Assembly: GCA_038205115.1 (NCBI GenBank)
Contig: JBBRCE010000028.1
Location: 1-63,061, forward strand
Source of the DNA: JBBRCE01 sp038205115
Lineage (GTDB): Bacteria; Planctomycetota; Planctomycetia; Pirellulales; JBBRCE01
Direction: 5' to 3'
Length of the DNA: 63,061 nucleotides
The notes beneath the pieces were generated by a model that saw only the letters and a list, made by a program, of their open reading frames with translations, was not told the DNA's origin and did not search any database. Position numbers and translations under genes: made by a program. Of the stretch, positions 28,201-36,188 are shown piece after piece; the stretch's first letter is position 1; the number at the start of each line of letters is the position of its first letter.

Positions 28201-29142
28201 AGGCGGCGAGTCGGCATTGACCAGCGAAAGATCGGCCTGGGTGGCAAACCAATCCAACACGTCTTTCCAGGGGGCGAATCGAAAGTTGAATTTCAGCTCG
28301 TTCGGATTGCCACGCTTTTCGGTCTTGGCGATTTGCGCGGCGTCGGCAGTCGCGGGAGCGGCCGCTTTATCGCGGTTGCCGAAACGACCGGACGGCGACG
28401 ACGGCTTATCTTTGGCGGTTTTATCGCTGGCCGGCTTTTCGCTGGCTGGCTTCTCCGCGGACGGTTGATCGGCGACCTTTTCCGGCGTCTTGGCTTCCGT
28501 GGCCTTAACTTCCTTGGCGGGCGCTTCGGCCGTCTTGGTGCCATGAATGAGATCATCCCATGCCACACGTTGCGGCTCCGTCAGCACGGCCAGCAGCTTG
28601 CGTTCGTAATCGGCTTGAATGGTTCGCTGCGCTCCGGTGTCGCCGGCTGCCAGCGCGTTTTTGCGGTCGGCCAGGAGCGTGCTAATTTGCGCTTTCTGCT
28701 CGGTGCCAAGTTTAAGTTTTTCGGCAAGTGCCGTATCGGCCAGCGATGCCATGCCGGCGCGATCGATGCGGATTTGCTCCAACGACGTTCGCTGCGCATC
28801 GGTCAGCAATTTGCTGCCCAGGTGTTCCGATTCAGCGCGAAATGGCGCGAGCTTGGCCTCTTGTTCATCCTTGGGCAGCTTACTGATTTGCAGGCTCAAA
28901 TCGACAGCGGCCGTTTCTCGCTCGTCAATCAACTTGGCCAGATCGGCTTTCACCGCTTCGGAAAGCCCCAGTTTTGTCGCAACGTCATCTTCGGCAGCGA
29001 TCGCCAGTTTGCCGACAAAGGCCGCGTCCGCGGCAGGCAACCGCGAACTCCACCCCAACGTCACCGCCAGGGCGATGACGGCAAACGGCGCGAGACGGCA
29101 ACCGTTTGGCAAACGGCGAGCGATGGTTTTGGCGTAATGCAT
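25279..29142 (-). CDS. exported secretin N-domain (NolW-like) repeat protein with Gly/Ser-rich tail
   Basis: About 1,287 residues. A basic n-region and hydrophobic stretch (FAVIALAVTLGWSSRLPAADA) form a signal peptide. Next come a charged helical region and a Lys/Ala/Pro-rich linker. Several secretin N1/NolW-type repeats follow, recognisable by LALDAGGGKLLVSGKPDSVR, LTLDPKSGNLVALARPSQHA, IVPDARLNALVVQGASADLD and IGVDSRSNQLVVTAPEQIF. The last ~110 residues are mostly Gly, Ser, Phe and Arg. I do not see the beta-barrel secretin domain that would follow in GspD/PilQ. The start at 29142 fits a signal peptide; 29199 would add 19 residues. Neither has a strong ribosome binding site. Confidence 0.75.
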   Translation of the reverse strand: MHYAKTIARRLPNGCRLAPFAVIALAVTLGWSSRLPAADAAFVGKLAIAAEDDVATKLGLSEAVKADLAKLIDERETAAVDLSLQISKLPKDEQEAKLAPFRAESEHLGSKLLTDAQRTSLEQIRIDRAGMASLADTALAEKLKLGTEQKAQISTLLADRKNALAAGDTGAQRTIQADYERKLLAVLTEPQRVAWDDLIHGTKTAEAPAKEVKATEAKTPEKVADQPSAEKPASEKPASDKTAKDKPSSPSGRFGNRDKAAAPATADAAQIAKTEKRGNPNELKFNFRFAPWKDVLDWFATQADLSLVNADSPPPGTFNYQDTKTYTPAEAIDLLNGVLLTKGYTLVRRERMLTLVNLQDGVPSWLVTQVAPEDLDKKGQYELVNVVFKLEKLTAEEGEAEVRKLLGPQGSVIVLSKSGQLVVTDAAGRLRTIRAVLKNVEDPQGSDNLHIYEFKHATAQDAITVIKQLLGMGDKTQTPDGTLRLALDAGGGKLLVSGKPDSVRRVEEIIKIVDVPGRTGAGIDEVPQLEIYGITSADPGSVLQVLQTILAGQPDVRLTLDPKSGNLVALARPSQHATIKATLGQMQRDPRKVEVIPLHTLDPQLAETSLKKIFAGESEATAPKIEADTTSRSLMVRGTETQISVIRDLLSKMGDSPGSTAEAGKRNVRFLPLSGRQARSAMEQIEALWPTMHVNKIRVVTPSAATNVQSGDDGAPASNFNSLPGIRQIVPPDIKSAVEKSLDDKNGDKKPREAAPKSPSLPKPIEKKEGRETSIDRSASRAPRVSVKALLIHQKTDSEVAADPAAVPKPEAKPSLDPTVKSNDAKANAAVKADPAAKVDADKDSAAKPERKSIEGAPIIITMGASGVMIASDDLQALDDFENLLAALTSKSYTGGREYTVFYLKYAKAAAAAELLGEIYGAGSGSSSSGGGGSLLGNIANAAMGDMGGGIMGSLLGFGGGGGGSGGSDSSAAHATTSSGALSIVPDARLNALVVQGASADLDTIEQLLKVIDQKSSAVDIQIVSHPRLIPVFNTSADSVAEVVRQMYVDRLTANPSQQRQPSPQEFMQMLGGGRRGGGGGGGGNAGKKANEDTPKVTIGVDSRSNQLVVTAPEQIFEEIKQLVAQLDQSGVESSQTMKVVRINGASSQSVQAALTALVGPESMKTTRTPASSSLVPSGGATGSSAFGGAGGFAPGNFNGGGFGGGRSSGGMGSGNFGGGLGSGSFGGGLGSGGFGGAMGSSGFGSGGFGSGSTGSSGFGSGSSGRGGFGSGSSSGGRGSRGGRGGN

Positions 29143-29390
29143 TACAAAATCGACCTTTGCGGCCGCCAGAAGTCCCAATTTTCGATGCAAAAGACTCATT
29201 CTATGTTACGACGCCCCGGGGTTGGATGCCAGCGAAATTGATGTTTCGCGCGGTCCGGGCACCAAATGACCGCAAGCGGAAACCGGATTTCGCATCCAAT
29301 TGAACCCCGCTCGCGCCAGAAAGTCTCTCACGGAATCGCCGCACCCGCTGTCAAACACCACGCAAACTCGCTGCAACCGTTAAAATCGCC

Positions 29391-29410
29391 GATAAACTGC
29401 GTAGTTTATC
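29391..29410. promoter_or_regulatory. perfect 8-bp inverted repeat with 4-base loop
   Basis: GATAAACT (29391-29398), loop GCGT, AGTTTATC (29403-29410). It lies in the middle of a divergent promoter region about 100 bases upstream of the plus-strand -10 box, so it could be an operator. No regulator is assigned. Confidence 0.4.
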
Positions 29411-29490
29411 ACGATAACGTATATCGGAATTGAGCCGGTGCCAGGAAATGAGCGAAGCAGCAGCCGCTGCTGCAGACGGCACGGGCAAAG

Positions 29491-29499
29491 TGATATAAT
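29491..29499 (+). promoter_or_regulatory. extended -10 promoter element for acyl-CoA dehydrogenase gene
   Basis: TGATATAAT: a perfect TATAAT (29494-29499) preceded by the TGn extension. The sequence 17 bases upstream (TGCAGA) is a poor -35, as extended -10 promoters tolerate. It is 48 bases before the ATG at 29548. Confidence 0.55.
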
Positions 29500-29547
29500 T
29501 CCGATATTGGCTAGCAGCTTTACGTTCTCTTCGCGGCAGAGTCATCC

Positions 29548-31458
29548 ATGTCTACGCTTGATCGATCCGAAGCCGACCCATCGTTTGCCGAAACCGCGCT
29601 GAAGCTGGGCGGCAAGAGCGACGACGAAGCGCGCCGCACCGGTGCTATCGACAAAGCCGACGACCAAGTGGAATCGCTATTCGCCGAGCGCTATCAAACC
29701 ACACACAGTCCGGTACATCGCGCGGTCTGGGAACGAACATTGCCCGTCGAACTGTTCGGCAGCGGTCAGACCGAGACGCCTGCCGACGTCGAGCAAGTGA
29801 TGCAAGCCTCGCTGGCGGTGGTCAGTCGCCATCGCGGTGCAAAAACTCTACTGGATGAGCAGCAGAAGATTTCGTCGGACGTTCTGCACGAGCTGGGGAC
29901 AGCCGGTTACTGGGGGCTACTGGTCGACAAAAAATACGGCGGCTCCGGCGCGCCGTTCACGAGTTTCGCACCGTTTTTAACGCGAATGGCGATGCTCGAT
30001 CCCACGATTGCCGGACTTGCATCGGTTCACGGGTGCATTGGCGCTGTCGATCCAGTCAGCACGTTTGGCACGCCCGAACAAAAGCAGCGGTTTCTGCCGG
30101 ATCTGGCCAGCGGTCGCCGTCTTTCGGCCTTTGCATTGACAGAACCGTGTGCCGGTTCAGATCTGACAGCGTTAAGAACTACCGCGAAAAAGGTCGGGGA
30201 CCGGTATCTGGTCAACGGTGAAAAACTGTTCATCACCAACGTGGTTCCCGGCCGCGTGGTGGGCTTGGTCTGCTTGATCGAAAATCGTCCGGCAGTGCTG
30301 ATTTGTCAGTTGCCCGAGCAGGAAAACGAGCAGTTTCAACTGCGTAGATACGGTCTTTACGCTCTCAAGCATACGCATAACCAAGGACTGATCTTCCGAG
30401 ACTTTGCTGTGCCGGCGGACAACTTGCTCGTTCCGCCCAAAGGCGATGGGCTGACCATTGCGTATCACGGGTTAAACCTAGGCCGCGTCGCACTGTGCGC
30501 CAATGCCGCCGGCACGATGCGGCTGATGCTCGCCAACATGCTCCCGTGGTCCGGATTCCGACGGACCTACGGCGAACCGATTGCGCGGCGCGAATTGGTT
30601 CGCCGACGTTTGGGGCGACTGGCCGGATTGATCGTCGGTTGCGACGCCCTAGTGGCCTGGTGCGCGGGACTGATCGAACAGGGTTACCGCGGCGAAATGG
30701 AATGCGTGGTCGCGAAAATCTTTGGTAGCGAGTCGCAAAAGGAAGCGGCGATTGAGTTACTGATGAAAACGCATGGCGGCCGCTCGTTTCTGCACGGTCA
30801 CCCGCTGGGCGATCACGTACACGAGTATCTCGCGCCGTGCATCTATGAGGGAGAAGGCGAAATGCTCGGCATGGCGTTCTTCAAATCGCTGGTCAAACAG
30901 CACGGCACGACATTCTTCGAACCCATCGGCAAGGCGCTGCAAGCCGCTGGCATCCGCAAACCGAATCCTCTTAATCCGACCCACGCTTGGGCGCTACGCA
31001 AAGCGCTGGTTCCGTATGGCAAATGGCTGGTTGGGCAGCAGTTGGCCCGCCGCGCACACGCCGTCCTTCCAAACATGCCCCCGGCACTGGCCGAACACGC
31101 GCGGTTTGCCGCCGACTGGCTGCAACGCGCGGGCATGCTGATCAGCGGCACCATGCGGAAACACCAGTTGGCGCTGGCCGATCGCCAATGCCGCATTTCG
31201 GAACTTTCCGCGCGCATTCAAGACGCGGTGGTCATGCTCTGCACCAGTCTCTATGCCGCGCGACAGGCAGACGAAGTGCTGCGCGCCGCCGGCGACTGCT
31301 TGTGCCAGGATTTGCGGCGCAAGCTCACCGGCGAGCCGCCGTCGGACCGTTACTTCCGCACCGTAACGCAACTGGGACAGAGCATCGTTGACGGCGGATT
31401 TCGCTCGATCGCAGGCGTTGAGCCGGACGAAATTCTGATGCCCTACGCAAACCCTTAG
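29548..31458 (+). CDS. acyl-CoA dehydrogenase family protein (long form)
   Basis: A 636-residue flavoprotein. The central acyl-CoA dehydrogenase fold carries GYWGLLVDKKYGGSGAPFTS, AFALTEPCAGSDLTALRTTA and KLFITNV. The catalytic Glu region is EYLAPCIYEGEGEMLGMAFF. A further ~180-residue helical C-terminal domain resembles the ~600-residue very-long-chain/ACAD9-type members. It would oxidise acyl-CoA to enoyl-CoA using FAD and an electron-transfer flavoprotein. It is monocistronic and its 3' end overlaps the convergent cytochrome gene by four bases. Confidence 0.88.
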   Translation: MSTLDRSEADPSFAETALKLGGKSDDEARRTGAIDKADDQVESLFAERYQTTHSPVHRAVWERTLPVELFGSGQTETPADVEQVMQASLAVVSRHRGAKTLLDEQQKISSDVLHELGTAGYWGLLVDKKYGGSGAPFTSFAPFLTRMAMLDPTIAGLASVHGCIGAVDPVSTFGTPEQKQRFLPDLASGRRLSAFALTEPCAGSDLTALRTTAKKVGDRYLVNGEKLFITNVVPGRVVGLVCLIENRPAVLICQLPEQENEQFQLRRYGLYALKHTHNQGLIFRDFAVPADNLLVPPKGDGLTIAYHGLNLGRVALCANAAGTMRLMLANMLPWSGFRRTYGEPIARRELVRRRLGRLAGLIVGCDALVAWCAGLIEQGYRGEMECVVAKIFGSESQKEAAIELLMKTHGGRSFLHGHPLGDHVHEYLAPCIYEGEGEMLGMAFFKSLVKQHGTTFFEPIGKALQAAGIRKPNPLNPTHAWALRKALVPYGKWLVGQQLARRAHAVLPNMPPALAEHARFAADWLQRAGMLISGTMRKHQLALADRQCRISELSARIQDAVVMLCTSLYAARQADEVLRAAGDCLCQDLRRKLTGEPPSDRYFRTVTQLGQSIVDGGFRSIAGVEPDEILMPYANP

Positions 31459-33140
31459 TGCTCGATTTTTTTCCAGTACTCGGTGAAGTTAAACTTTGGG
31501 CTGTTGTCTTCGTCGTGGCACTGATGGCAGGTGCGTACGGCCACTCGCTTTTCCCAGCCCGCTTCGGACGTGTCGGCGATTTGCAATTGCGCCCGTAACG
31601 TCTTCAGGGTCTTGTCCGCGACTTTGCCGGCGAGCGCGGATTCGGCTTCGACATGCGCGTACGCAGGCCCGTGGCAATTTTCGCAACCCATCTCCGCCAT
31701 CAGCGGTGTTTTTGTCAGGCTTTCGTAGCCCGAACGATAGGGGACGAACTTTTGCGGATCCCAACCGGTTACGTGGCAACTCAAGCACTCGGCGTCAAAT
31801 TGCCGCGGCACGTCTTGTTTGACCAATGTGTCGAGCGCGTGCCCGTGCCCGCTTTTTGCCCAAGTTTCGAACGCCTTTGCGTGACAATCTTTGCAAGCTT
31901 GCGAGCCAACGAATTTGTTCTTGCCGCCATCGCTGTCCGGATGATCGACAGGCTTGATCCCGAGCTTGGCAAAGCCCAGCACTTCGAGTCGGCGCTGATA
32001 ATTGGCCATCACGGCCTTCATTTCCTTGGAATCTGCAAAGCGTGCGTCCATCGGTACGGGCTCGTACTTGATGTCTTTGACGTTGCCATTAAACAGGCCA
32101 AGCGCCACCACATGGCTGGCCTTCTGGCCGACCTGAATAAGCTGCACTTTGGAATCGCGAATGACGGTTGTCGTTTGCGGCGGCACGGCAGCGCCATCCG
32201 CGGAAACAATGTAATCGAATTCCGGGAACTTCTTAGCCAGCGCGGCCGCCTCGTCCTGCGTGGCATACGCCAATAAAATAGTGAAATTGCACTTTTCTTT
32301 TTTAAACGCGGCCACGGCTGCCGGCAATGCGGCTTTGTCGTCAACCGCCGCTTTGGCGATGTCGGGCGTTGAAATTTGCTTCCGCGCTTGATCTCCCAGC
32401 ACGGACGTCACGCCAATCTTAAGCCCATTTTTCTGCAAAATCTTGAAACGGCTCATGTAGGAATCGTCGAATTCGAAAATTCCGATATTCGCCGAAACGA
32501 ACGTACTCGGTTGCTTCGGCTTGCCTTTGACTTGCACCGGGGCAACGGACGTGAGCAGCTTTTCCGCGGGAATTCGCAGATCACGCGGGCCAAAGCCAAT
32601 CGCCTGGTAACCCATTCGCTTCAAGCCATCGATGGCGGCTGCATATTTGATTTCGTTCTGAATGCCGTAGCGGCTGATGATGCCGCCGAGATCCAGCGGT
32701 ACGGGATTCCAGCCTTTGGCTTCCAGATCGCGTAAAAAGGTGAATCGCCGACTCAATCCGCCCTTTTGATTTTCAATGCCAGCGCAGCCGCAGGGCTCGA
32801 TGTAGCCGTCTTGATCGCCGGAAATGATGATCGTCACCTGCGGCGTATCCCAGCCAGCAAAGATCGGCGGAAAATCCTTCTCAGCAGGCGCTGCGACGTC
32901 GACATTTAGCGCGCTGCGGTCGGCCGCTCGACTGGTGGCCTTGGCGGTGGAAATGACTGGGCTATCCGGCGATTTGGGTTGGCCCGCGGCTGGTTTGGGC
33001 GCTTCGTGCGGCACGCCAAGATCCGCCGCGCGCAGCAGCACGACGGCCAAGAGCGTCGCGCCGGCCACTGAACCAATCAGAAACGTGGGCAGCAACATCC
33101 GTTTTGCAAACACGACCTTCTCCACGGCAAAGTTTTTCAT
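31455..33140 (-). CDS. tetraheme cytochrome c fused to degenerate UshA-type phosphoesterase domain
   Basis: A 561-residue exported protein with an N-terminal signal-anchor helix (LLPTFLIGSVAGATLLAVVLL). Residues about 100-390 follow the 5'-nucleotidase/UshA fold (IISGDQDGYIEPCGC, GGLSRRFTFLRD, DLGGIIS, GFGPRDL). The metal ligands are altered: the usual D-x-H is D-x-D, and the Asp and Asn-His positions are replaced. The C-terminal cytochrome domain has four CxxCH motifs starting at residues 416, 452, 486 and 538 (CKDCH, CLSCH, CENCH, CHQCH), as in cytochrome c554-type proteins. It is probably a periplasmic electron carrier. It lies 35 bases downstream of the DUF1573 gene. Confidence 0.85.
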   Translation of the reverse strand: MKNFAVEKVVFAKRMLLPTFLIGSVAGATLLAVVLLRAADLGVPHEAPKPAAGQPKSPDSPVISTAKATSRAADRSALNVDVAAPAEKDFPPIFAGWDTPQVTIIISGDQDGYIEPCGCAGIENQKGGLSRRFTFLRDLEAKGWNPVPLDLGGIISRYGIQNEIKYAAAIDGLKRMGYQAIGFGPRDLRIPAEKLLTSVAPVQVKGKPKQPSTFVSANIGIFEFDDSYMSRFKILQKNGLKIGVTSVLGDQARKQISTPDIAKAAVDDKAALPAAVAAFKKEKCNFTILLAYATQDEAAALAKKFPEFDYIVSADGAAVPPQTTTVIRDSKVQLIQVGQKASHVVALGLFNGNVKDIKYEPVPMDARFADSKEMKAVMANYQRRLEVLGFAKLGIKPVDHPDSDGGKNKFVGSQACKDCHAKAFETWAKSGHGHALDTLVKQDVPRQFDAECLSCHVTGWDPQKFVPYRSGYESLTKTPLMAEMGCENCHGPAYAHVEAESALAGKVADKTLKTLRAQLQIADTSEAGWEKRVAVRTCHQCHDEDNSPKFNFTEYWKKIEH

Positions 33141-33175
33141 CAGAGGTAGTCAGCAAATTACGAAGAAGATCGTCC

Positions 33176-34357
33176 TTAATCTTCGATCGCAAATGAGAGA
33201 TAAATTTTGAGTTCCGGGGTCGATGGCATGCCGGTTTGCAGGCGAATTGAGCCCATGTGACTTTTCTGCGGCCCCAATAACACAGTCGGCTTGCTATTTT
33301 CCGGCACCTCGACCGTCACCGTCGCGTTGGCTACGGATGACTCGGCATTTTCCTTAACTTCGCCCAAACTGACTTTGAGCCAACTGGGCGAAACGTCAAT
33401 CACTTTAAGTTTGGCCTGTTGGTACTCTGCCCCGCGCATCCGCACGAGCATTGTCGCCACCACGCCCTCGTGACGTTTGACGGTTCCAATGGACAACACA
33501 CTTTGTTCGGCATTGAAATCAAAGCCCACGCCGTAAACGCTGACACCGCCGGTGACAGCGCCATCGACGGGAATTTCGATCAGCGGGCTGGTTGGCAAAT
33601 TGGTGTGGAGCAGGATTGTCTGATGAATTGGCCCTAAAGGCAAGCCTGGTTTTACGGTTAAATGAACCAAGAAGCCGATCTTGGCGTCGGGATCGTCGGC
33701 TTTGAGTTCTTCCGCCGCCATCGGCGAGACGTGGACATCAAATAACGTGCTCGTTTGTGCGTCGGCGAGCGTGACTTGGTCGATCTTCAGATCATCGCGA
33801 TATCCCCGCAGTTGCACCTGGGCCTGCTGCGACTCGTTGACCGATACGCTGCCGATAATCATGCGATCCGGCACAATCGCATGCGTGGAGATTACGCGCC
33901 CTTTGATGCTGAGCGTCACGCGCGGTCGTTTGGGATCGTTGGTGAACACTTCCGCGCGTTGACCAAACGGGCCGTCTTTAAACGGCTTCCACGACAACTC
34001 GACTTCCGCTTGCCCGTCCGGCGGCACAAAATCGTCGACCAATTTACTCATCGTGCATTTGCAGGAAGTTTCGCCCTGCTTGAGTCGCAACGGGGAATCG
34101 CCTTTGTTCTGCAAAACAAACCGATGCTTGTATTCGACATCGCGCTGCATATTGCCGGCGTCGTACATCTCCAGGTCGACCACCACTTTGGAATGCGGAC
34201 CGTCGAGGGTGCCCGGCTTCAGGGCCGCATCCTCGACCGGTCCCGGGAAGATAGCGTGATTGACAACGGGACTGGCGCCCAACTCGAACATCGTGGCCGA
34301 AATGCCGGAGATCAAGCCCAACAAGGCACACGCAAAAATCACTTGCCACGTTTTCAT
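33176..34357 (-). CDS. DUF1573-containing membrane-anchored/exported protein
   Basis: A 393-residue protein with an N-terminal hydrophobic helix (IFACALLGLISGISATMF). A DUF1573-type beta-sandwich follows, recognised by HRFVLQNKGDSPLRLKQGET, SCKCT and VELSWKPF. A second Ig-like sandwich then runs to the C-terminus. Such proteins are abundant in Planctomycetes and Bacteroidetes and their role is unknown; the SCKCT cysteines are typical. ATG 34357 begins at the hydrophobic segment. It precedes the tetraheme cytochrome gene by 35 bases, so a joint periplasmic function is likely. Confidence 0.8.
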   Translation of the reverse strand: MKTWQVIFACALLGLISGISATMFELGASPVVNHAIFPGPVEDAALKPGTLDGPHSKVVVDLEMYDAGNMQRDVEYKHRFVLQNKGDSPLRLKQGETSCKCTMSKLVDDFVPPDGQAEVELSWKPFKDGPFGQRAEVFTNDPKRPRVTLSIKGRVISTHAIVPDRMIIGSVSVNESQQAQVQLRGYRDDLKIDQVTLADAQTSTLFDVHVSPMAAEELKADDPDAKIGFLVHLTVKPGLPLGPIHQTILLHTNLPTSPLIEIPVDGAVTGGVSVYGVGFDFNAEQSVLSIGTVKRHEGVVATMLVRMRGAEYQQAKLKVIDVSPSWLKVSLGEVKENAESSVANATVTVEVPENSKPTVLLGPQKSHMGSIRLQTGMPSTPELKIYLSFAIED

Positions 34358-34447
34358 TGCCCGGGATCCCTGCCCTAGAAATGCCAACTACCCGCTGGCC
34401 ATTTTGGCCGAATTTCGAGGTCCCGTCAAATTGGTATCGAACGGCGA

Positions 34448-34476
34448 AACCCCAGGGGAAAAAATTCCCTGGGGTT
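34448..34476 (-). terminator. hairpin between zinc-ribbon gene and DUF1573 gene
   Basis: AACCCCAGGG (34448-34457) and CCCTGGGGTT (34467-34476) form a perfect 10-bp stem with an A-rich 9-base loop. It is 50 bases downstream of the stop of the zinc-ribbon gene on the minus strand. No U-tract follows, so it may be a weak or factor-dependent terminator or an mRNA-stability hairpin separating two units. Confidence 0.55.
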
Positions 34477-34529
34477 CGATGGCTTGAAAATTTCGCAAAA
34501 GCCGGAGCAACATTGCGGGCGACATTTCA

Positions 34530-34697
34530 TTATGCCTGCCACGTAGTCCCGCACGAGGGGCATTGCGTTGGCTTACGGCCTGCTAACAAAGCCAGCAGCC
34601 CAATCGGAAAGAAACAAATTGCGACGACAATCTGCCAGACTGGAAAACCACCCTGCGGCGCGGCGGCGGAGCACTTCGGACAAGTGACTTGAGCCAT
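34530..34697 (-). CDS. small zinc-ribbon membrane protein
   Basis: A 55-residue protein. Two CxxC pairs (CPKC at residues 6-9, CPSC near the C-terminus) flank one hydrophobic helix (FPVWQIVVAICFFPIGLLALLAG). The two pairs may come together as a zinc ribbon at the membrane face. AAGGA nine bases before the ATG supports translation. It lies 14 bases after the DUF2752 gene, so the two are probably co-transcribed and may work together. No function is known. Confidence 0.75.
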   Translation of the reverse strand: MAQVTCPKCSAAAPQGGFPVWQIVVAICFFPIGLLALLAGRKPTQCPSCGTTWQA

Positions 34698-34711
34698 GAC
34701 TGCGAATCCTT

Positions 34712-35143
34712 TTAATGTGAAGTCAACAAAACGAGAATACGTATCAACCAGACGACCAACAACGTCGTCATCACGATAAAATTGCTGAAGAGCGCATGCT
34801 TCAGACTGATGGTCCGATGACGCTCGAATATCCACTCAAGCCCTGCAAAAACCGCCTGCCCAACCAGAGCCATCAGCACCAACAGTCCGCATGGGTTGAA
34901 CTCCCACGCTGCGCGAAAGTCGCCATGGAGCGCCGCGACCACACTGCGCGTAACGCCGCAGCCGGGGCAAACGACTCCAAGGCATGCGCGAAACAAGCAA
35001 TGATTTCCAGGCAAGCCGATCTGCAACACAGGCAACAGCGCCAAGATCACCAATGGAGTCACGATGTACGAAAGCAACTGCGCGTGACGTGGTGAAATGC
35101 CCGTGATCGCCGTAACCCAAGTTGTTGGAATTGCCACTCCCAT
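34712..35143 (-). CDS. DUF2752 membrane protein
   Basis: A 143-residue protein with three to four hydrophobic helices. It carries the DUF2752 hallmark CPGCGVTRSVVAALHGDFRAAWEFNP in the first loop (residues about 59-84). The two cysteines of CPGC and the following TR are strongly conserved in the family, whose function is unknown. The downstream partner is a small zinc-ribbon protein, which is a common neighbour type. Confidence 0.85.
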   Translation of the reverse strand: MGVAIPTTWVTAITGISPRHAQLLSYIVTPLVILALLPVLQIGLPGNHCLFRACLGVVCPGCGVTRSVVAALHGDFRAAWEFNPCGLLVLMALVGQAVFAGLEWIFERHRTISLKHALFSNFIVMTTLLVVWLIRILVLLTSH

Positions 35144-35212
35144 TTCGCTGATCCGTAAGGCGGCTTGCGGTTAACCGTGAGTATATCGCCTACGTCAAAT
35201 GAAGCTAGCAAC

Positions 35213-35256
35213 AAAAAAGTCCGCGCGTCCGACGAATATCGTCGAACGCGCGGACT
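35213..35256 (-). terminator. rho-independent terminator of fae
   Basis: AGTCCGCGCGT (35218-35228) and ACGCGCGGACT (35246-35256) pair perfectly, extended inward by CGACG/CGTCG around ATAT. On the minus strand the stem is followed by a run of six T. It lies 29 bases past the fae stop and is the clearest intrinsic terminator in the window. Confidence 0.85.
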
Positions 35257-35284
35257 AACTCTCTTGCGCAGCGAGTTCGACAAA

Positions 35285-35779
35285 TTAGAAGCCGCGGAAC
35301 GGGTGGACCGAGTCCTTGCCTGCCAGCATTTCGTCGACGGTCGGTTTGCCCTTCATGGCGCTGGTGATGGCGTCTTTGGTAGCTTGGTAGTTGTAATCGA
35401 AAATCTTCTTGTCGTCGGCCGCTTCCCAGTGAATGAACACACCGCAGACGATCACGAGGTTTTCGACTTCGGCTTTTGGAATCACGCCGGCGGCGACGCT
35501 GTCAGCAACCGCCTTGGCGACCGCGGCTTGCGCGGGTCCAAACATCTGCACGGCTTGCTTGGCACCCTTGATGGTGACCTTGGTGATCATCACGGTCGCC
35601 GGCTTGACGGCCAAGTTCGGCGTCAGGACAGCCAGCAAGTTCGAGTGGCCTTCGCTCTGACGAGCCAGGGCGTTTGCAAATGCAACGCCCACCGGGCCGT
35701 CCTTGCTGCCAATTAGCAAATCGATATGTGCAATCTCGTTACCATCTCCAAACAGTGCTTCGCCGATCAGCATCGACAT
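35285..35779 (-). CDS. fae: formaldehyde-activating enzyme
   Basis: A 164-residue enzyme condensing formaldehyde with tetrahydromethanopterin to methylene-H4MPT. The N-terminus (IGEALFGDGNEIAHIDLLIG) has the catalytic His at residue 18, followed by GPVGVAFANALARQSEGHSN and LTPNLAVKPATVMI, all diagnostic of Fae. GGGAG eight bases before ATG supports the start. It is monocistronic, with a strong terminator. Other C1/H4MPT-type genes lie at 36.6 and 50.7-52.3 kb. Planctomycetes are known to carry H4MPT-linked C1 genes. Confidence 0.95.
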   Translation of the reverse strand: MSMLIGEALFGDGNEIAHIDLLIGSKDGPVGVAFANALARQSEGHSNLLAVLTPNLAVKPATVMITKVTIKGAKQAVQMFGPAQAAVAKAVADSVAAGVIPKAEVENLVIVCGVFIHWEAADDKKIFDYNYQATKDAITSAMKGKPTVDEMLAGKDSVHPFRGF

Positions 35780-36188
35780 AGACGCATCTCCCGTAAATTG
35801 AATGACTTAAGCCTGATACACGGCGTGGTTGCCGACGCCGCAGTGGTGCCGTCACAGCCTGAACTTCGAGCCGCTATCCATGATTAGTGAAACAGAACGA
35901 TATCAGACCTGCCGCCAAATTCAAGCCGCCCAAGGGTTATTTATTCGGCTTGCCGCAGCCAATGCAGTTTACCCACTTGTCACCATCGTTTGAGTCGCTA
36001 GGGTAAGGGAACATTCCGACTGGCGGCCTTGATGGTTGCAAGCCCTAAAGCTGATCGCGTGAGCTCCGCGAGCGGCACTACGGCGCAGCCGCTGGCTGCT
36101 GACTGGGTTCTAAGTTTTGCCGCCAAACCGTTCCCCGGTGGCAGCCTGGAGTCCAAGTTTCATTTTTTGTTTCACAGGAGGTGCTCCC
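35780..36188. other. divergent intergenic region fae / CAP gene
   Basis: About 410 bases with no supported gene. It holds the candidate fae promoter and, at its right end, a very strong ribosome binding site for the CAP gene. Confidence 0.4.
35897..35924 (-). promoter_or_regulatory. possible fae promoter
   Basis: On the minus strand TTGAAT (35919-35924), a 16-base spacer, then TATCGT (35897-35902), about 120 bases upstream of fae. The same -10 hexamer TATCGT appears in the candidate promoter of the exosortase gene. The match is modest. Confidence 0.35.

Larger units (their letters stand above)
29143..29547. other. divergent intergenic region with small hairpins and promoter
   Basis: About 400 bases between the minus-strand secretin-like gene and the plus-strand acyl-CoA dehydrogenase gene. 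It contains an 8-bp hairpin (GATAAACT/AGTTTATC, 29391-29410), a short palindrome GCAGCAGC-C-GCTGCTGC (29457-29473) and an extended -10 element. No gene is supported. Confidence 0.5.
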
